From Rhodospirillales bacterium (lineage in GTDB: Bacteria; Pseudomonadota; Alphaproteobacteria; ATCC43930; CGMCC-115725), in the NCBI GenBank assembly GCA_947473305.1, contig CANJCB010000009.1, positions 1 through 64,000 on the forward strand: a stretch of 64,000 bases of DNA. The letters run 5' to 3'. The notes beneath the pieces were generated by a model. The model was not told the DNA's origin. It ran no database searches and saw nothing but the letters and a program-made list of their open reading frames with translations. Of this stretch, positions 26,401 to 34,644 are shown piece after piece. A program made the position numbers and the translations under genes. Each line of letters begins with the position of its first letter. The stretch's first letter is position 1.

Positions 26401-29400
26401 TGGTGACATTGATCGCCGTGCCGACCGCACCCACCGAGAAGCCGGAGCCGAAATTGCGGTTGGCCGACAGCGACACGCTGCTGCCGACGATGCTGTTGTT
26501 CGCATCGTTGCCGAGGATATCGCCGTTGTTCGCCGACAGCGTGACAGCCGAGGCTCCGCCGATCGATTGGACCGAACCGACGGACAGGCCGCCGTTGCCC
26601 GCCGAAAGCGTGATCGCGCCCGGCCCCTGGACCGCGTTGGCGTTGAGGTTCGAAGACTCATTGATGGTGATGCTGCCGACCGCGCCGCGAGAGTTGGTCG
26701 CCGCGCTGGCGGTGAGCTTGGTGGTGCCGTTGCCGAGGACGCTGAGCTGGAGGCCGAAGACATTGCCGATGGAACCTGCCGCAGTCAGGTTGACCGTCGT
26801 CGTGTTGAAGATGTTGCCGCTGAGGATGGAGCCGCTCTCGGCCTGGATCGTTACGGAGTTTCCCTGCGCGTTGATCGAGCCGAGCGAAATGTCGCCGCCG
26901 GTGCTGTCGTCGATGGCGATCGCGCCGCCCGCCGTGATGCCCCCGATGCTCGTAGGCCCGGTAAGTTCGATGCTGACCGCGCCATTTGGCGCGTTGACCG
27001 AGATCGTGTTGACTTCGGCCGTCAAGCCGGTAATCGCGCCGCTGTCGGAGGTGAGATTGAGCGAGGCCGCCGTGATCGAATTGGCTTTCCCGCCGGTAAT
27101 CCCGGTGCCGCCGCCCCGTGCCCGCAAGGAGGCCGTGCCGGTGGTGCTAAGATCGATCGTGCCGACCGTAATGGCGTGGTCGCTGTCGAAGGAGAAGGTT
27201 AGCCCCTTCGTGTCGGTGATATTGGAGAGCGTCGTACCGCCCCCGTCATCGGTCGCCGTGAAGGTGAGGTCCGGCGATACGACGCTATAAGTCCCGGTGC
27301 CCGCCGGATGAGTGCTGAGGATCGACAGGCTGTCGATATGGGTGTCGGAATTGAGCCTGACGTCGCCCGTGATCTGCAGGCTGAGCTTGGGGATCGACAA
27401 GTTGAGCGCTTCGCTGCCCGCACCGATTGCGCCGCCGGTGTTGGTTATGAAATTGGCGCTGGCTGCGGTGATGCGGTTGGCGCCGCTCGCCGCCAGAATG
27501 TCCCCGCCGGTCGCCTGGAGCGTGACCGTGCCGCTCGCCTGGAGCGGCGTCGAGGTCGAGGCGTTAATCGTGCCGACGCTGATGTCGTGGGTCGACGTCG
27601 TCGCGGTGAAGTTGATGCCCGTGCTGTCCGTCACGGTCACGAGGTTGAGCCTGGCGCCATCGTCGTTGGCGGTGAAAACAAGCGTGGCCCCCTTGCCGCC
27701 GAAGGCAGCGCCCGAGGTGACCGTATAGGCGGCGGTGCCGGAACCTCCCTGGATGTTGTTGAGGCTGAGGGTCGAGAGGTCGAGGCTGTTATTGACCTGG
27801 ATGTCGCCCCGGGCCGTGAGGGAGAGCGCCAGCGCGGTCGTCTGGATATGCGAAATGGTCGTGCCGATGGTGCCGCCGGAGGCGAGCGTGATCTGCTCCG
27901 CAGTGAGCTGCACCGACCCGTTGTTGGTTATGCTTCCGCTGCTGCCGATCTCGATATTCCGACCGGCCTGGGCGATCAGCGTGCCGAGCTTCAGGGAGGC
28001 GTCGCTGGAGAAGGCGAAATCGAGCCCGCTCGCGTCGTTGACATTGGCGATGTCGATCTGGGTCCCGCCGACGTTGTCGGTGACGTTGAACACGAGATGG
28101 GGGGCCGTTACCTGGATTGTGTTCTGCCGCACCGTCGCGTGATTGTCGGTAATTCTGAGGCTGAAGAGATCGGACAAGCTGGTGACGAACAGGTCCTGGC
28201 CGGTGCTCGTGACCAAATTCTGGGTGTCGACCAGAAGCGGCGCCACGGAGGTGCCGATCGACCCGCCGGTGGTCGTCAGGTTGATGTTCGGAGAAGTCAT
28301 CGCCGACGCGCCGTCGGAAAGGAAATTTGCGTTGTTCGTCAAGGTGATATCAACGTTGCCGCCGCTGGCGATGCTGTGGATCGTCAGGTTTCCGCCGTTG
28401 GAGACATGGAGGCTGTTGCCCAGCTTGCCCGCGAGGCTATTGGCCTGGATGAGCAGTGGCGCGGAGCTGAACTGCACGCCAACCGAGCCGCCGGCATTGA
28501 GCGTCAGGGCATCGGTGGTGATCTTGGAACTGCCGTTCTGGCCCTGGATCGTGCCAGAGGAGGTGAGGGTCGCCGAACCGCCCGAGCCCGTAGTGATGCT
28601 GTCGAGCGTGATCGTGCGGTTGCTGGTGACGGTCAGCGCGATCGAGCCGCTCGACGTGTTGATGCTATGGACGAAGAGCCCGTTGAAGTTGTCCGTGGTG
28701 ATATTGGTGGCGACATTGGTCGCGCTGATCGAATAGCTCGCGCTGTTGCCCTGGTTGCTGACATTGGCGGTGATATCGAGCGCGGTGAGCGCCGCGTTAT
28801 CCGCCACGGAAATGGTGCCGACCGTGTTCACCGCCAGGCGTGGCGTCGTGACGTTGATCGCGGTCGAGCCGCCGATGTCGCCCTGGAAGTGATTAGCTGT
28901 CAGGCTGACCGATCCTGCGGTGATGCGGTTGGAACTGTCGGCGCCCTCGATGCTGGGATTGCCAAAGGAGTTGTTCGGGCTGTGGAAATTGGCGTTGGTG
29001 GTGAGTGCCACCGAGCCGGTCGAACCGACGCTGATCGTGCCTAGGAGCAGCGCCCTGTCGGCGGTGAAGCTGAAATCGAGCGCGCTGCTGGCGATGCTGC
29101 TGAGCGTCGTCGAAGTCCCGTTGTCGGTCACCGAGAAGCTGCTAAGACCGGAAGACCCGCCCCCTACCGAGTAGGTATAGGTGTGGGTGAAATCGTTGCT
29201 GCCGCTCGATGTAGAGACATTGTGGCGGACATCGAGCGCGAGCGAGGACAGGGTCTGGCCGTCGTCGATGAAGATGTCCGCGGTTCCGGTCGCGGCAAGC
29301 GACGGTGTCGAAACCGTCAGATGGCTCCCGCTGGTGCCAATGGTGCTGAGGTTAGCGTTGGTGAAGTTGTTCAGCGCCGAAAGCGAGACGGAGCCCGCGG

Positions 29401-32400
29401 CGATGCCGGTCGGGCTGCCCGAAGACGCCATGGTGATCGCGTTACCCTTGGTGCCACCACCGCTGGTGGAGAGCGATACCCCGCCACTCGCCGCGATCGA
29501 GCCCACCAGGATGTTCTTGGTCGTCGAGAAGCTGAAATTCTGTAGCCCGCCGCCGCTCACCGTGGTGAGCGACTGGTGGAAGGCGCCGTCGTCGGTGATG
29601 GCGATGGTCTGGCCGCTCGCCGTGGTGATGGCGAATTGGCTGGCGGTCGCGGCGGTGCTGCCGACTGTGAGCGATAGGGTGGATAGCGCCGCGCTGTCGC
29701 TCACGAAGATATCGGTGAGGAAAGCCGCTGTCAGCGAGCTGGCGCCCGACAGGGTCAATGACCCGCCATTGCCGGTCGCGCCAATGGAGCCGCCCGTGGC
29801 GTTTAGACTCACGGTGGTGGCCGCGATATTGGTGGCGGCGACGCCATCATTGAGGATGTCGCCCGAATTCGCGGTGACGCTCGCCGAGCCACCCTTCGTG
29901 TCGATGCTGCCGATCTTGATGCTGTGACCGCTGGAAAGGCTGAAGGCGAGGATGGTCGAACTGGCGACGTTCTCGATATAGAACTGGCTGCCGTCGTCAC
30001 TGAGCGTGAAGGCGGTGAGGTTCGTCGCGGTCACCTGGAAGGTGCTGTCCGAGGAGAAGTTGTTGCTGGTCAGCGACAGGGTCGTGACACTGACCGTGTC
30101 GGTGATGTTGAAGGTGCCGTCGGACTGGGCCGCCAGGACGGGCGTCGTCACGACGAGGGGAGAAGCGGCCGTGCCGAGCGTCGCCCCTTGCAGCGAGACG
30201 GAGGAGCCGGTGATCACCGTGCCGGCGGTGCCGTCGTCCAGGATCGAGCCGAAGCTCGCCAGCGCGACAGCTTTGGTTCCGGCATTGATCGTCGCGACAG
30301 AGAAATCGTTGAAGCCGGTGATGAAGATTCCGCCGTTGGACGCGGTCGCGTCTATGGTCGGGGAGCCGCTCACGAAAAGCGGAGAGTCGGAGGCGCCGAT
30401 GCCGCCGGCGGCGCTGAGGCTCAGGGTTCCGCTGCTAAGGCTGATGACATTGCCCCGGTTGACGATCGATCCCGCGGCGGCATTGAGGGTGACGCCTTGA
30501 GCGGCGCTGATGCCTTGGATCAGGACGTCGCCCTGGAGCGCGTTGAAGGTTATCCCGCCATTTTCCGACCCGAGCTGGACCGAGATCGTGTTGGTGCTTG
30601 AATTGGTCGGCATCGGGACGGTGATGAAGATCCCGTCGGTCGCGGAGCCGAAGACGAAACCGGTGATCATGGACAAGGGATTGGCGCTGGTGCCGAGCGA
30701 GCCGCTCGATATGAGTGACATGCTGCCCGCCAGGGCGGAGGTCGAGACGATAGCGTCGTCGAGGATCGATCCGCTGGTCGTGAGGGTGAGATTTCCCGAC
30801 CGCGTCAGCTCGATTGTGCCGAGGGTGAAGTTTCGGTCGCCGGAGAAGTTGAAATTCAGGCTGGTGATGTCGGTCACCGTATTGAGGGCATAGCCGCTCG
30901 ACGAATCGGTGACGTTGAAGACCAGCGACGGCGCCGTCAGCACATAGCTGTTGTTGATGCTTTCGGACTGATGGCTGGTCGAGATGCTGAGCGAGGAAAT
31001 ATCGGCGATATCGCTGACGAAGAGGTCGCCGCCGGTCGTCAGGTTCAAGGAACTCGTGTCGACCGCGACCGGCGCGGTGGAGGTGCCGATCTTGCCGGCC
31101 GCGCCGATCGTGATGTTGCCGCCGGTAATCCGCGTCTGGGCATCCCCGTCATCGAGGAAATCGCCCTTGGTCGCCTGAAGGTTGACCGATCCGCCCTGGG
31201 TCTGGACACGGCCGGCGACGATGGTCTGATCGCCTGAGAAGTTGAGGGTGCCGAGCGTCGTGCCGACGATGCTCGACATCAGGTAGCGGCTGCCGTCGTC
31301 CGTAACGTCGAAGGTCAGGAAAGGCGAGGTGACCTCAAGCGTATTGGGGACGCCGGCCGTCGGATGGGTATTGGTAATCGTGAGGCCCGACAGTGGCTGG
31401 GCGTTGTCGAGGAAGATATCGCCATTGGCGGTCAGGGTGAGCGACTGACCGTTGGTCTGAATATGCGCGCTCTTGGTGCCGAAGCTGCCGGAGGTGACGA
31501 ACTCCATGTTGCTGGCGGTGATCGCCGTCGAGGTCGACCCATCGTCCAGGATCGCTCCACCGGAGACATTGAGCGAAACGAAGCCGTTGGGACCCGCATC
31601 GACGGTCCCGATCGTCATCGCGCCGCCGCTGCTCTGCACGAAGATGGAACTGCTGTTGCCGCCGAATGTGAGCGTGCCGAGCGTCACCGCCCCGGTCTGG
31701 TTGACCGAAATGCCGGATTGGCCTGTCGTGATGTTGAGCGTGTTCGCCTTGGTCGAGACGAAGACGCCGGCGAAGTTGTCGGTACGCGTGGTCAGCGTGA
31801 CGACATTGCCGGTGATATCTCCGGTGAAGGTCTGAATCGAGCCGGCGTTCGGCCCTTGCGTCGTCAGCGTGACGTCGCCGCTGGCGCCTGCATCGATCGT
31901 GCCGAGGAAGAGGTCGCCGTCGTTAACCGTGATGCCGATGGAATTGGCCTTGGCGCTTGTCGTCGATTTCACATCTTGAGCGATGGTCGTCCCATTGCTC
32001 GTGATCGCGATCGCACCATTGCCCGCGACGATCGACGTGAGCGATCCCCCGCTCGTCATCGTCAGGAAGACGCCGCCGTCGACGGCGTTGGCGTTGATAT
32101 CGCTCGCGGTGGTGACGAGGGGCGTCGCCGACGACCCGATGCTCGACCCCTTCAGCGAGAGCGTGCCCACCTCGATGCGGGTCGCGGCATTGCCGTCGTC
32201 TGACAAGGAACCGGTCGAAACGAGAGTCGCGGAAGACGCCGAGATCGCGCCCACGGTCATGATCCCGCTGACCGAAATCTGGGCCTCGCCGCTCGTCGTC
32301 ACGCTGGCGATCTTGGTCGAGCCGCCGTTGTCGAGGAAGACTCCGCCGGAGCCCGTGCTTGCCGTAATGGTCTGAGCGTGGGTGACGATCGCCTGGGACT

Positions 32401-34612
32401 CGCTGCCGATGGCGCCGTTGGTGAAGCTCGTGCCGTCCGCCTGCAGGGTCAAGGCGCCGCCGCTCAGCCCCGGTCCCCCGCTGCCCGTGATATTGCCCAG
32501 GAGCGAATGAACGGAAAGATTGCCGCCGCCGACATTGATGGCGCCGACCGCCAGATCGTGATCCCCGGTGAAGCTGAGGTTCAGGCCCGTCTGGGCGATA
32601 TTGGTGATGCCGAAGCTTTTCCCGTCGGCGACGTGGAAGACGAGGCCCGTCGAGGAGACCTGATAGGTGTTCGAGGGGTTGGGCAGGATATGGGCCGCCG
32701 TGACCGAGAGATCGGTCAGGACGCCGGTATTGGCGACGATGAGATTGCCGCCGGTTTCCAGGGTCAGATTCGTGGTGGCCGTATTGATCGCAGCCCCCGT
32801 GGCTCCGATGTCGGCGCCCGCCGCCAGGAGCGAGATCGCACCGCCGGTCAGCGGCGCGCCGCTGCCGCCCGCCTTGTTTGAGATCGCGCCGACGATCGAT
32901 TGGATCGAGATGGCGCCCGCGCCCGCATTGATCGCATTGCCGAGGCTGATGCCATTGGTCGCCTGAAGCGTGATCGCGCCGCCGCTGCTCGTCAGCTTGC
33001 CGACATTGCTGATCGTGCTGCCGATGCCGAAGGCCTGGAGGCTGATGTTGCCGCCGGCGGTGCGGATCTCGGTCGCGGCGTTCTGGAAGACGATGCCGCT
33101 GCTCTGGGTCGATTGCAGGGTGAAGGTATTGCCGGATGCGGTCGCGAGGTTGATGAGATTCCCCGCCATCGCATCGACGGTGATGAGCCCCGTGGCGCTC
33201 AGCGTGATATTCGCGTTGCCGGCCTGCGCTTCGAGGAAGCCCCGGGAAACGGTAGTCCCGGTATTGACGCTCGATGCATTGTCGGTGATCTCGATGGTCG
33301 CGGGATCGATCAGGAAGGTTCCGACCTTGCCGCGGGCGGCGGTGAGATCGACGGCGCCGGTGAGGCTTACCTGATCGTGGCTCGACACTTCCGCATTGCC
33401 GCCGTCGCCGCCCTGGGCGCCGCCGCGGGCTGTGATCTTTCCGGCGAAAGTGGTGCGCTTCTTAGAGAGGAGCGCCACCGAGCCGCCACTGCCCTGCTGG
33501 GTGGCATCCGCCGCCAGGGTCGCGCCCGCCGCCAGCGAAACGCTGTCCGTGGTCTCGCCGCCCAAAACGATGGAGCCGCCGCCGGTCTTGCCCGAGGCGT
33601 CGAGGGTCGCGCCCGCCACGACCGAAACGTTCGTGCCGCTGGCCGCGATCTGGCCCCCCTTATCGCCCGTGGCGTCGAGCGTCCCGCCGATCCTAACCCC
33701 ACCGCCCTCGCCACCCAGGACGATCTTGCCGCCCTGGCTCCCGACGGAGGTCGCCTGGATCACGCCATCGGTGTTGATGACGTTATCGATGATGCCCTTG
33801 ACCGCGCGGGCGGAGAGCTGGACCGTGCCGCCCTCGGCGACGATCTGCCCGGTATTGCTGACCAGTGCGCCGACCGGATTGCCGTTCTTGTCCTTGGGCA
33901 GGGCGGCGACAGCCGAGCTCGCATCGAAGCTCAAAAGTCCATCGCCCTGGAAATCGAGCGTGAAGGTCTGGGCACCGCCCAGCGCGACGCGCCCGAGCTT
34001 TGCATGGATGACACCGGAATTGGCGACCGAGGGCGCCACCAGCGCCGCAAGACCGGTGTCGCGGATACTGATGTCGCCGCGATTGACCACCCTCGCATCG
34101 GGATTGGACGAGGCTTGGTCGAAGCGGTAGCTGCCCGCCATGAAATTCTGGTCGCTGATGTTCGAGGTGGTGGCGACGAGGCCGCCCACGTCCACATGCG
34201 AACCCCGCCCGAAGAAGACACCCGCCGGATTGACCAGGATGACCGTGCCCTTGGACGTCAGCGTGCCGAAGATCCGGGAGGGATCCGCCCCGATGACCCG
34301 GTTCAAGGTCACCGAATTGACCGAACTCTGGTTGAAATCGACGCGCTCGGCCGCGCCGATGCTGAAGCTTTGCCAATTAAGGATCGCGCTGGCGCTGCTC
34401 TGATCGATACGTAAAGAGCCCGGCGTGACCGTGACGATATTCGCATTGCCCGCGACGACCGATCCGCCGGTCGGGTTCGCTTGGGCCGCCGTCGCTGCGA
34501 GCGCCAGGGCAATCGCGGCGGTCGACGCCAGGAGGCGGGGCCTCAATGGCGACCGGCGGAACGCGGAAGGAGAAAGATCGCGGGGTTGGCGCGAAAAGAC
34601 GTGATCCGTCAT
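20414..34612 (-). CDS. Giant two-partner-secretion exoprotein (TpsA, filamentous-haemagglutinin-like)
   Basis: A 4,732-residue secreted protein. It has an N-terminal signal (LLASTAAIALALAATAAQA, cut after residue 45) and then a TPS/haemagglutination-activity domain of about 250 residues (ILNWQSFSIGAAERVDFNQ, ADPSRIFGTLTSKGTVILVNPAGVFFG, the NPxG-type motif used for TpsB recognition). The remainder is a predicted right-handed beta-helix of short Gly/Ser/Thr/Asn-rich repeats, with longer repeat families at 26.2-32.6 kb and 21.6-23.4 kb. I saw no cysteine. The tail is Gly/Ser/Asn/Gln-rich, with no VENN motif or toxin-like end, so it is more likely an adhesin or biofilm protein than a contact-dependent toxin. 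It is exported by the TpsB encoded 32 bases upstream. Confidence 0.93.
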   Translation of the reverse strand: MTDHVFSRQPRDLSPSAFRRSPLRPRLLASTAAIALALAATAAQANPTGGSVVAGNANIVTVTPGSLRIDQSSASAILNWQSFSIGAAERVDFNQSSVNSVTLNRVIGADPSRIFGTLTSKGTVILVNPAGVFFGRGSHVDVGGLVATTSNISDQNFMAGSYRFDQASSNPDARVVNRGDISIRDTGLAALVAPSVANSGVIHAKLGRVALGGAQTFTLDFQGDGLLSFDASSAVAALPKDKNGNPVGALVSNTGQIVAEGGTVQLSARAVKGIIDNVINTDGVIQATSVGSQGGKIVLGGEGGGVRIGGTLDATGDKGGQIAASGTNVSVVAGATLDASGKTGGGSIVLGGETTDSVSLAAGATLAADATQQGSGGSVALLSKKRTTFAGKITARGGAQGGDGGNAEVSSHDQVSLTGAVDLTAARGKVGTFLIDPATIEITDNASSVNTGTTVSRGFLEAQAGNANITLSATGLITVDAMAGNLINLATASGNTFTLQSTQSSGIVFQNAATEIRTAGGNISLQAFGIGSTISNVGKLTSSGGAITLQATNGISLGNAINAGAGAISIQSIVGAISNKAGGSGAPLTGGAISLLAAGADIGATGAAINTATTNLTLETGGNLIVANTGVLTDLSVTAAHILPNPSNTYQVSSTGLVFHVADGKSFGITNIAQTGLNLSFTGDHDLAVGAINVGGGNLSVHSLLGNITGSGGPGLSGGALTLQADGTSFTNGAIGSESQAIVTHAQTITASTGSGGVFLDNGGSTKIASVTTSGEAQISVSGIMTVGAISASSATLVSTGSLSDDGNAATRIEVGTLSLKGSSIGSSATPLVTTASDINANAVDGGVFLTMTSGGSLTSIVAGNGAIAITSNGTTIAQDVKSTTSAKANSIGITVNDGDLFLGTIDAGASGDVTLTTQGPNAGSIQTFTGDITGNVVTLTTRTDNFAGVFVSTKANTLNITTGQSGISVNQTGAVTLGTLTFGGNSSSIFVQSSGGAMTIGTVDAGPNGFVSLNVSGGAILDDGSTSTAITASNMEFVTSGSFGTKSAHIQTNGQSLTLTANGDIFLDNAQPLSGLTITNTHPTAGVPNTLEVTSPFLTFDVTDDGSRYLMSSIVGTTLGTLNFSGDQTIVAGRVQTQGGSVNLQATKGDFLDDGDAQTRITGGNITIGAAGKIGTSTAPVAVDTSSLNLTTGGDLFVSDIADISSLSISTSHQSESINNSYVLTAPSLVFNVTDSSSGYALNTVTDITSLNFNFSGDRNFTLGTIELTRSGNLTLTTSGSILDDAIVSTSALAGSMSLISSGSLGTSANPLSMITGFVFGSATDGIFITVPMPTNSSTNTISVQLGSENGGITFNALQGDVLIQGISAAQGVTLNAAAGSIVNRGNVISLSSGTLSLSAAGGIGASDSPLFVSGSPTIDATASNGGIFITGFNDFSVATINAGTKAVALASFGSILDDGTAGTVITGSSVSLQGATLGTAASPLVVTTPVLAAQSDGTFNITDTVSVTTLSLTSNNFSSDSTFQVTATNLTAFTLSDDGSQFYIENVASSTILAFSLSSGHSIKIGSIDTKGGSASVTANSGDILNDGVAATNIAATTVSLNATGGSIGATGNGGSLTLSGASSLTAAFLTDIFVSDSAALSTLSLTVGSTAATASQFAITTASGQTIAITDDGAFHQSLTTVSGGGLQNFSFSTTKNILVGSIAASGGVSLSTSGGGTKGNAITMASSGSPTGIAAGSVSLSALNNFTNANLSTIGTSGSHLTVSTPSLAATGTADIFIDDGQTLSSLALDVRHNVSTSSGSNDFTHTYTYSVGGGSSGLSSFSVTDNGTSTTLSSIASSALDFSFTADRALLLGTISVGSTGSVALTTNANFHSPNNSFGNPSIEGADSSNRITAGSVSLTANHFQGDIGGSTAINVTTPRLAVNTVGTISVADNAALTALDITANVSNQGNSASYSISATNVATNITTDNFNGLFVHSINTSSGSIALTVTSNRTITLDSITTGSGGSATLTSSGTIQGQNGSSKITTDALTLNAGGSVGVQFSSAPLLIQANSLAGKLGNSLHVSNGGNLTIHSIASGGNVDITLTNNANFLSDGASAMTSPNINLTTTGGSIGTSVAPLLVDTQNLVTSTGQDLFVTSLSDLFSLRITDNHATVRQNTIQVTAPHLVFNVTDNVGGTQIDIANVNDASGLDFAFSSDASLKLGTLIAQAGRNIEIGSSGSITNNGSVQLTAEQITLASGGTIGTTISHIQTTALALSLTARGDIQVNNSLDLSTLSLNNIQGGSGTAAYTVTSGAAFGGKGATLVFTANDDGARLNLVTVTDSTGINFTATTSTHDISVGTINASTSTPLQASGTVTLQATGGDILAASGANRITAASANFITNTGGAIGAGSEALNLSIPKLSLQITGDVRLNSDTHIDSLSILSTHPAGTGTYSVVSPDLTFTATDDGGGTTLSNITDTKGLTFSFDSDHAITVGTIDLSTTGTASLRARGGGTGITGGKANSITAASLNLTSDSGAITGLTAEVNTISVNAPNGAVSIELTGPTSIGGITAGGAIAIDDSTGGDISLGSINAQGNSVTIQAESGSILSGNIFNTTTVNLTAAGSIGNVFGLQLSVLGNGTTKLTASAATNSRGAVGSITINESSNLNANAVQGPGAITLSAGNGGLSVGSVQSIGGASAVTLSANNGDILGNDANNSIVGSSVSLSANRNFGSGFSVGAVGTAINVTTPVLSINANQNIVVSDTVALTSLTINRPTTSFTSGGTIQISATGLTATITDSSSLTTITNLSSSGLAFTWRGYHSIAVGTIDTGSNGNVVLAASPFNANGSITAVNSSSLITTGNLSLTASSFNNNNPLSSIGTSGQFLPVAVTSIQASSGLGGIFITQAGSITLTSLSTGGALSVSTTSGGDITVGTLNYGNGQALTLNAAGAILSGGGQINGGSPNGQTFGAISLTAVNGIGTSASPLALAAFGNGTKGNTVSATVTGAGDIFLNNLTDLPGGLTTSAANGRTTVTSNGNILLSSMTSSTDASGKGITVVATSGNISFGTLTAGANFGNISLTASTGQILSKLTSSTINAFQIRLIGAGGVGDATNGLNAVGQRVDVLSQNGAIVLTPQAASSLALLTTGGGDITITAAADAYIGNALSNGGAITISAGSHNVVAGNINADTGDVTITAATIVDDGVALTRIAGSALTLTTSGGIGASSGQPVQTNTASLTATVSGTGSLFVDDANEAGLTLADISTKNGAIAITSAGHINATKVVSSTDSAGNGITLTAASGDLSVETVTAGSTTATVALKATAGSILALGGGTNITAKNVSLVAGENIGALTDFATLAGTPVIFAASNVTQLQASSAGAIINVKSAGGFTLGSSAVQIGTGGTLVAQAVGNLDASGIGTPPSDVNVALLSGGTLTLPSAAIVSAADYNLVGATDVVLSGGSHSLDVTASSLRFRSGASTNVSLTTKVGALDVALTGSSAANLTVSNTGALSNLSLATVDGGVTMTNSVGFTANSVTAGGGSRTASLTATTGDLSVGTVSAGGTGIVSLTSKAGSILNADSITADTLNLTSFNGIGSVGTPFTVTVAKMSAAVTGTGGIALSATAPVTFSSLATKDGGISVNSTSTVVADAITAGGTGAVSLTAPTVTLRGDVTAGSVLISGAFKALISGGVTVDTSANNGEIHVTGATDGQGSNLTLKAGAGAVILDGAATNLSTLSIVAGSATLSGVSTTGAQTYDTPLTLTGTYAISGSGNAFTANKAVTLSGATQVTTTNGGVTFADAVDGGRDLTVSSGSGNVTFSGILGGTTRLGALVVNSSGATTFSGAVTAGSVTTDALGTLALNGGSVDTTGAQSFGDAATLGTDTVLTTADGAVTFGGTLNGSKNLTISTGTGDIAFEAAVGGTALGNMFLISSGTTTFSASVTAASITTGSLVDGTLTVHGGSIVLISSGPNLLLELGNSVSILISDISSEGPATGTISINGGSIATSGNQSFAQHVIVGANAILTAGNVGLGGGLDAASAGGQSLSVIGNATFANVGANSSLSSLQVSGTSAFNGTAITTTGGQTYSGNVVLAQGNVLSTSGGAVLFSGTINSGGNLITLNGEPSNPRALTINAVSGNVTFGGIVGGTARLGDIAVNTSGATTFSAAVKAASVTTDAPGTVALNGGSVNTTGSQTYGEAVTLGANTTITATTVNFQNAVNSVSEGGAKSLSVVGNAILGGAIGLSNPLSSLSVSGTSTLKGSTIKTTGVQTYTGAVTLGSNMTLVGNTVTFLGGGDAAGGEGNQSLAITGNASFTGDFGASKAIQTVSVSGATTFNGGTIKTSGDQTYNGAMTLSSAQTLTSISGDLHLVNTVDSSKASALTLNAGGSIEVTGTIGGDGKLGAINFQSGGDTFMRTVKAVSLAGTSGDRILMVNDVTLDGSAGIQFSAVTGIIFDGPVTVSAGAINLNVTDAEGGVSFGDTANIKAATGFTVTGGSGVSLPKKTEVTNGSIKFDSVAFLPSIHGQVVEVEIKSNGDIDMPGLRGDNIALTLNAGPGALLIGRNNTKADEKINVTSLTVPAGGAGRADMFGSIGGVDGPAAALVIDSPLRGAPYFINFTPWGPPTDVPFDAINAPHVPVPTSPGASDLFTGEAGHEGIGPNPLEAYGSHEVLAGGNIGGLGASGSSSTLSTSNAIVNTGDGGAGVNTNAGGGQAGGSANGGSGGTGQSGAGTTEQNEPQNQ
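21580..23390 (-). repeat. QTY-type repeats in the TpsA C-terminal third
   Basis: Seven copies of a unit beginning T(T/S)GxQ(T/S)(Y/F)xxxVTLG are encoded near 23.38, 23.03, 22.61, 22.39, 22.06, 21.83 and 21.60 kb, for example TTGVQTYTGAVTLGSN. Between several copies lie further shared blocks, such as GGTxRLGxxxVNSSGATTFSxAV and LxxLSVSGxxTFNG. Spacing is 70-140 residues. This is probably a folded repeat region of the beta-helix that can grow or shrink by recombination. Confidence 0.7.
26155..32640 (-). repeat. VTDDG/FSxDxxIxVGTI repeat family in TpsA
   Basis: Eleven copies of a module (F-x-V-T-D-D-G ... L-x-F-x-F-S-x-D-x-x-I-x-V-G-T-I) lie at roughly 32.64, 31.32, 30.92, 30.01, 29.61, 29.14, 28.70, 28.09, 27.67, 27.27 and 26.27 kb. 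Most are followed by (L/N)DDG...T(R/A)ITA...SIGTS..PL.V.T and then D(I/L)FV(S/D)D...LS.L.L. Adjacent copies are mostly 400-470 bases apart, i.e. a 135-155-residue unit. The copies have diverged, so the array is old. Confidence 0.75.
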
Positions 34613-34644
34613 GAATATCCCCAGCGGCCTAATGAGGCCGGAAA

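Noticed and set aside
27308-29044. Long plus-strand open frame (578 codons) opposite tpsA, and many similar ones
   Set aside because: High-GC repetitive coding sequence of tpsA suppresses stops on the other strand. The products are Arg/Asp/Gly-rich with no fold or start signal.
20414-34612. TpsA as a CdiA-type contact-dependent toxin
   Set aside because: No VENN or pretoxin region, no toxin-like C-terminus, and no small immunity gene follows; the tail is low-complexity Gly/Ser/Asn/Gln.
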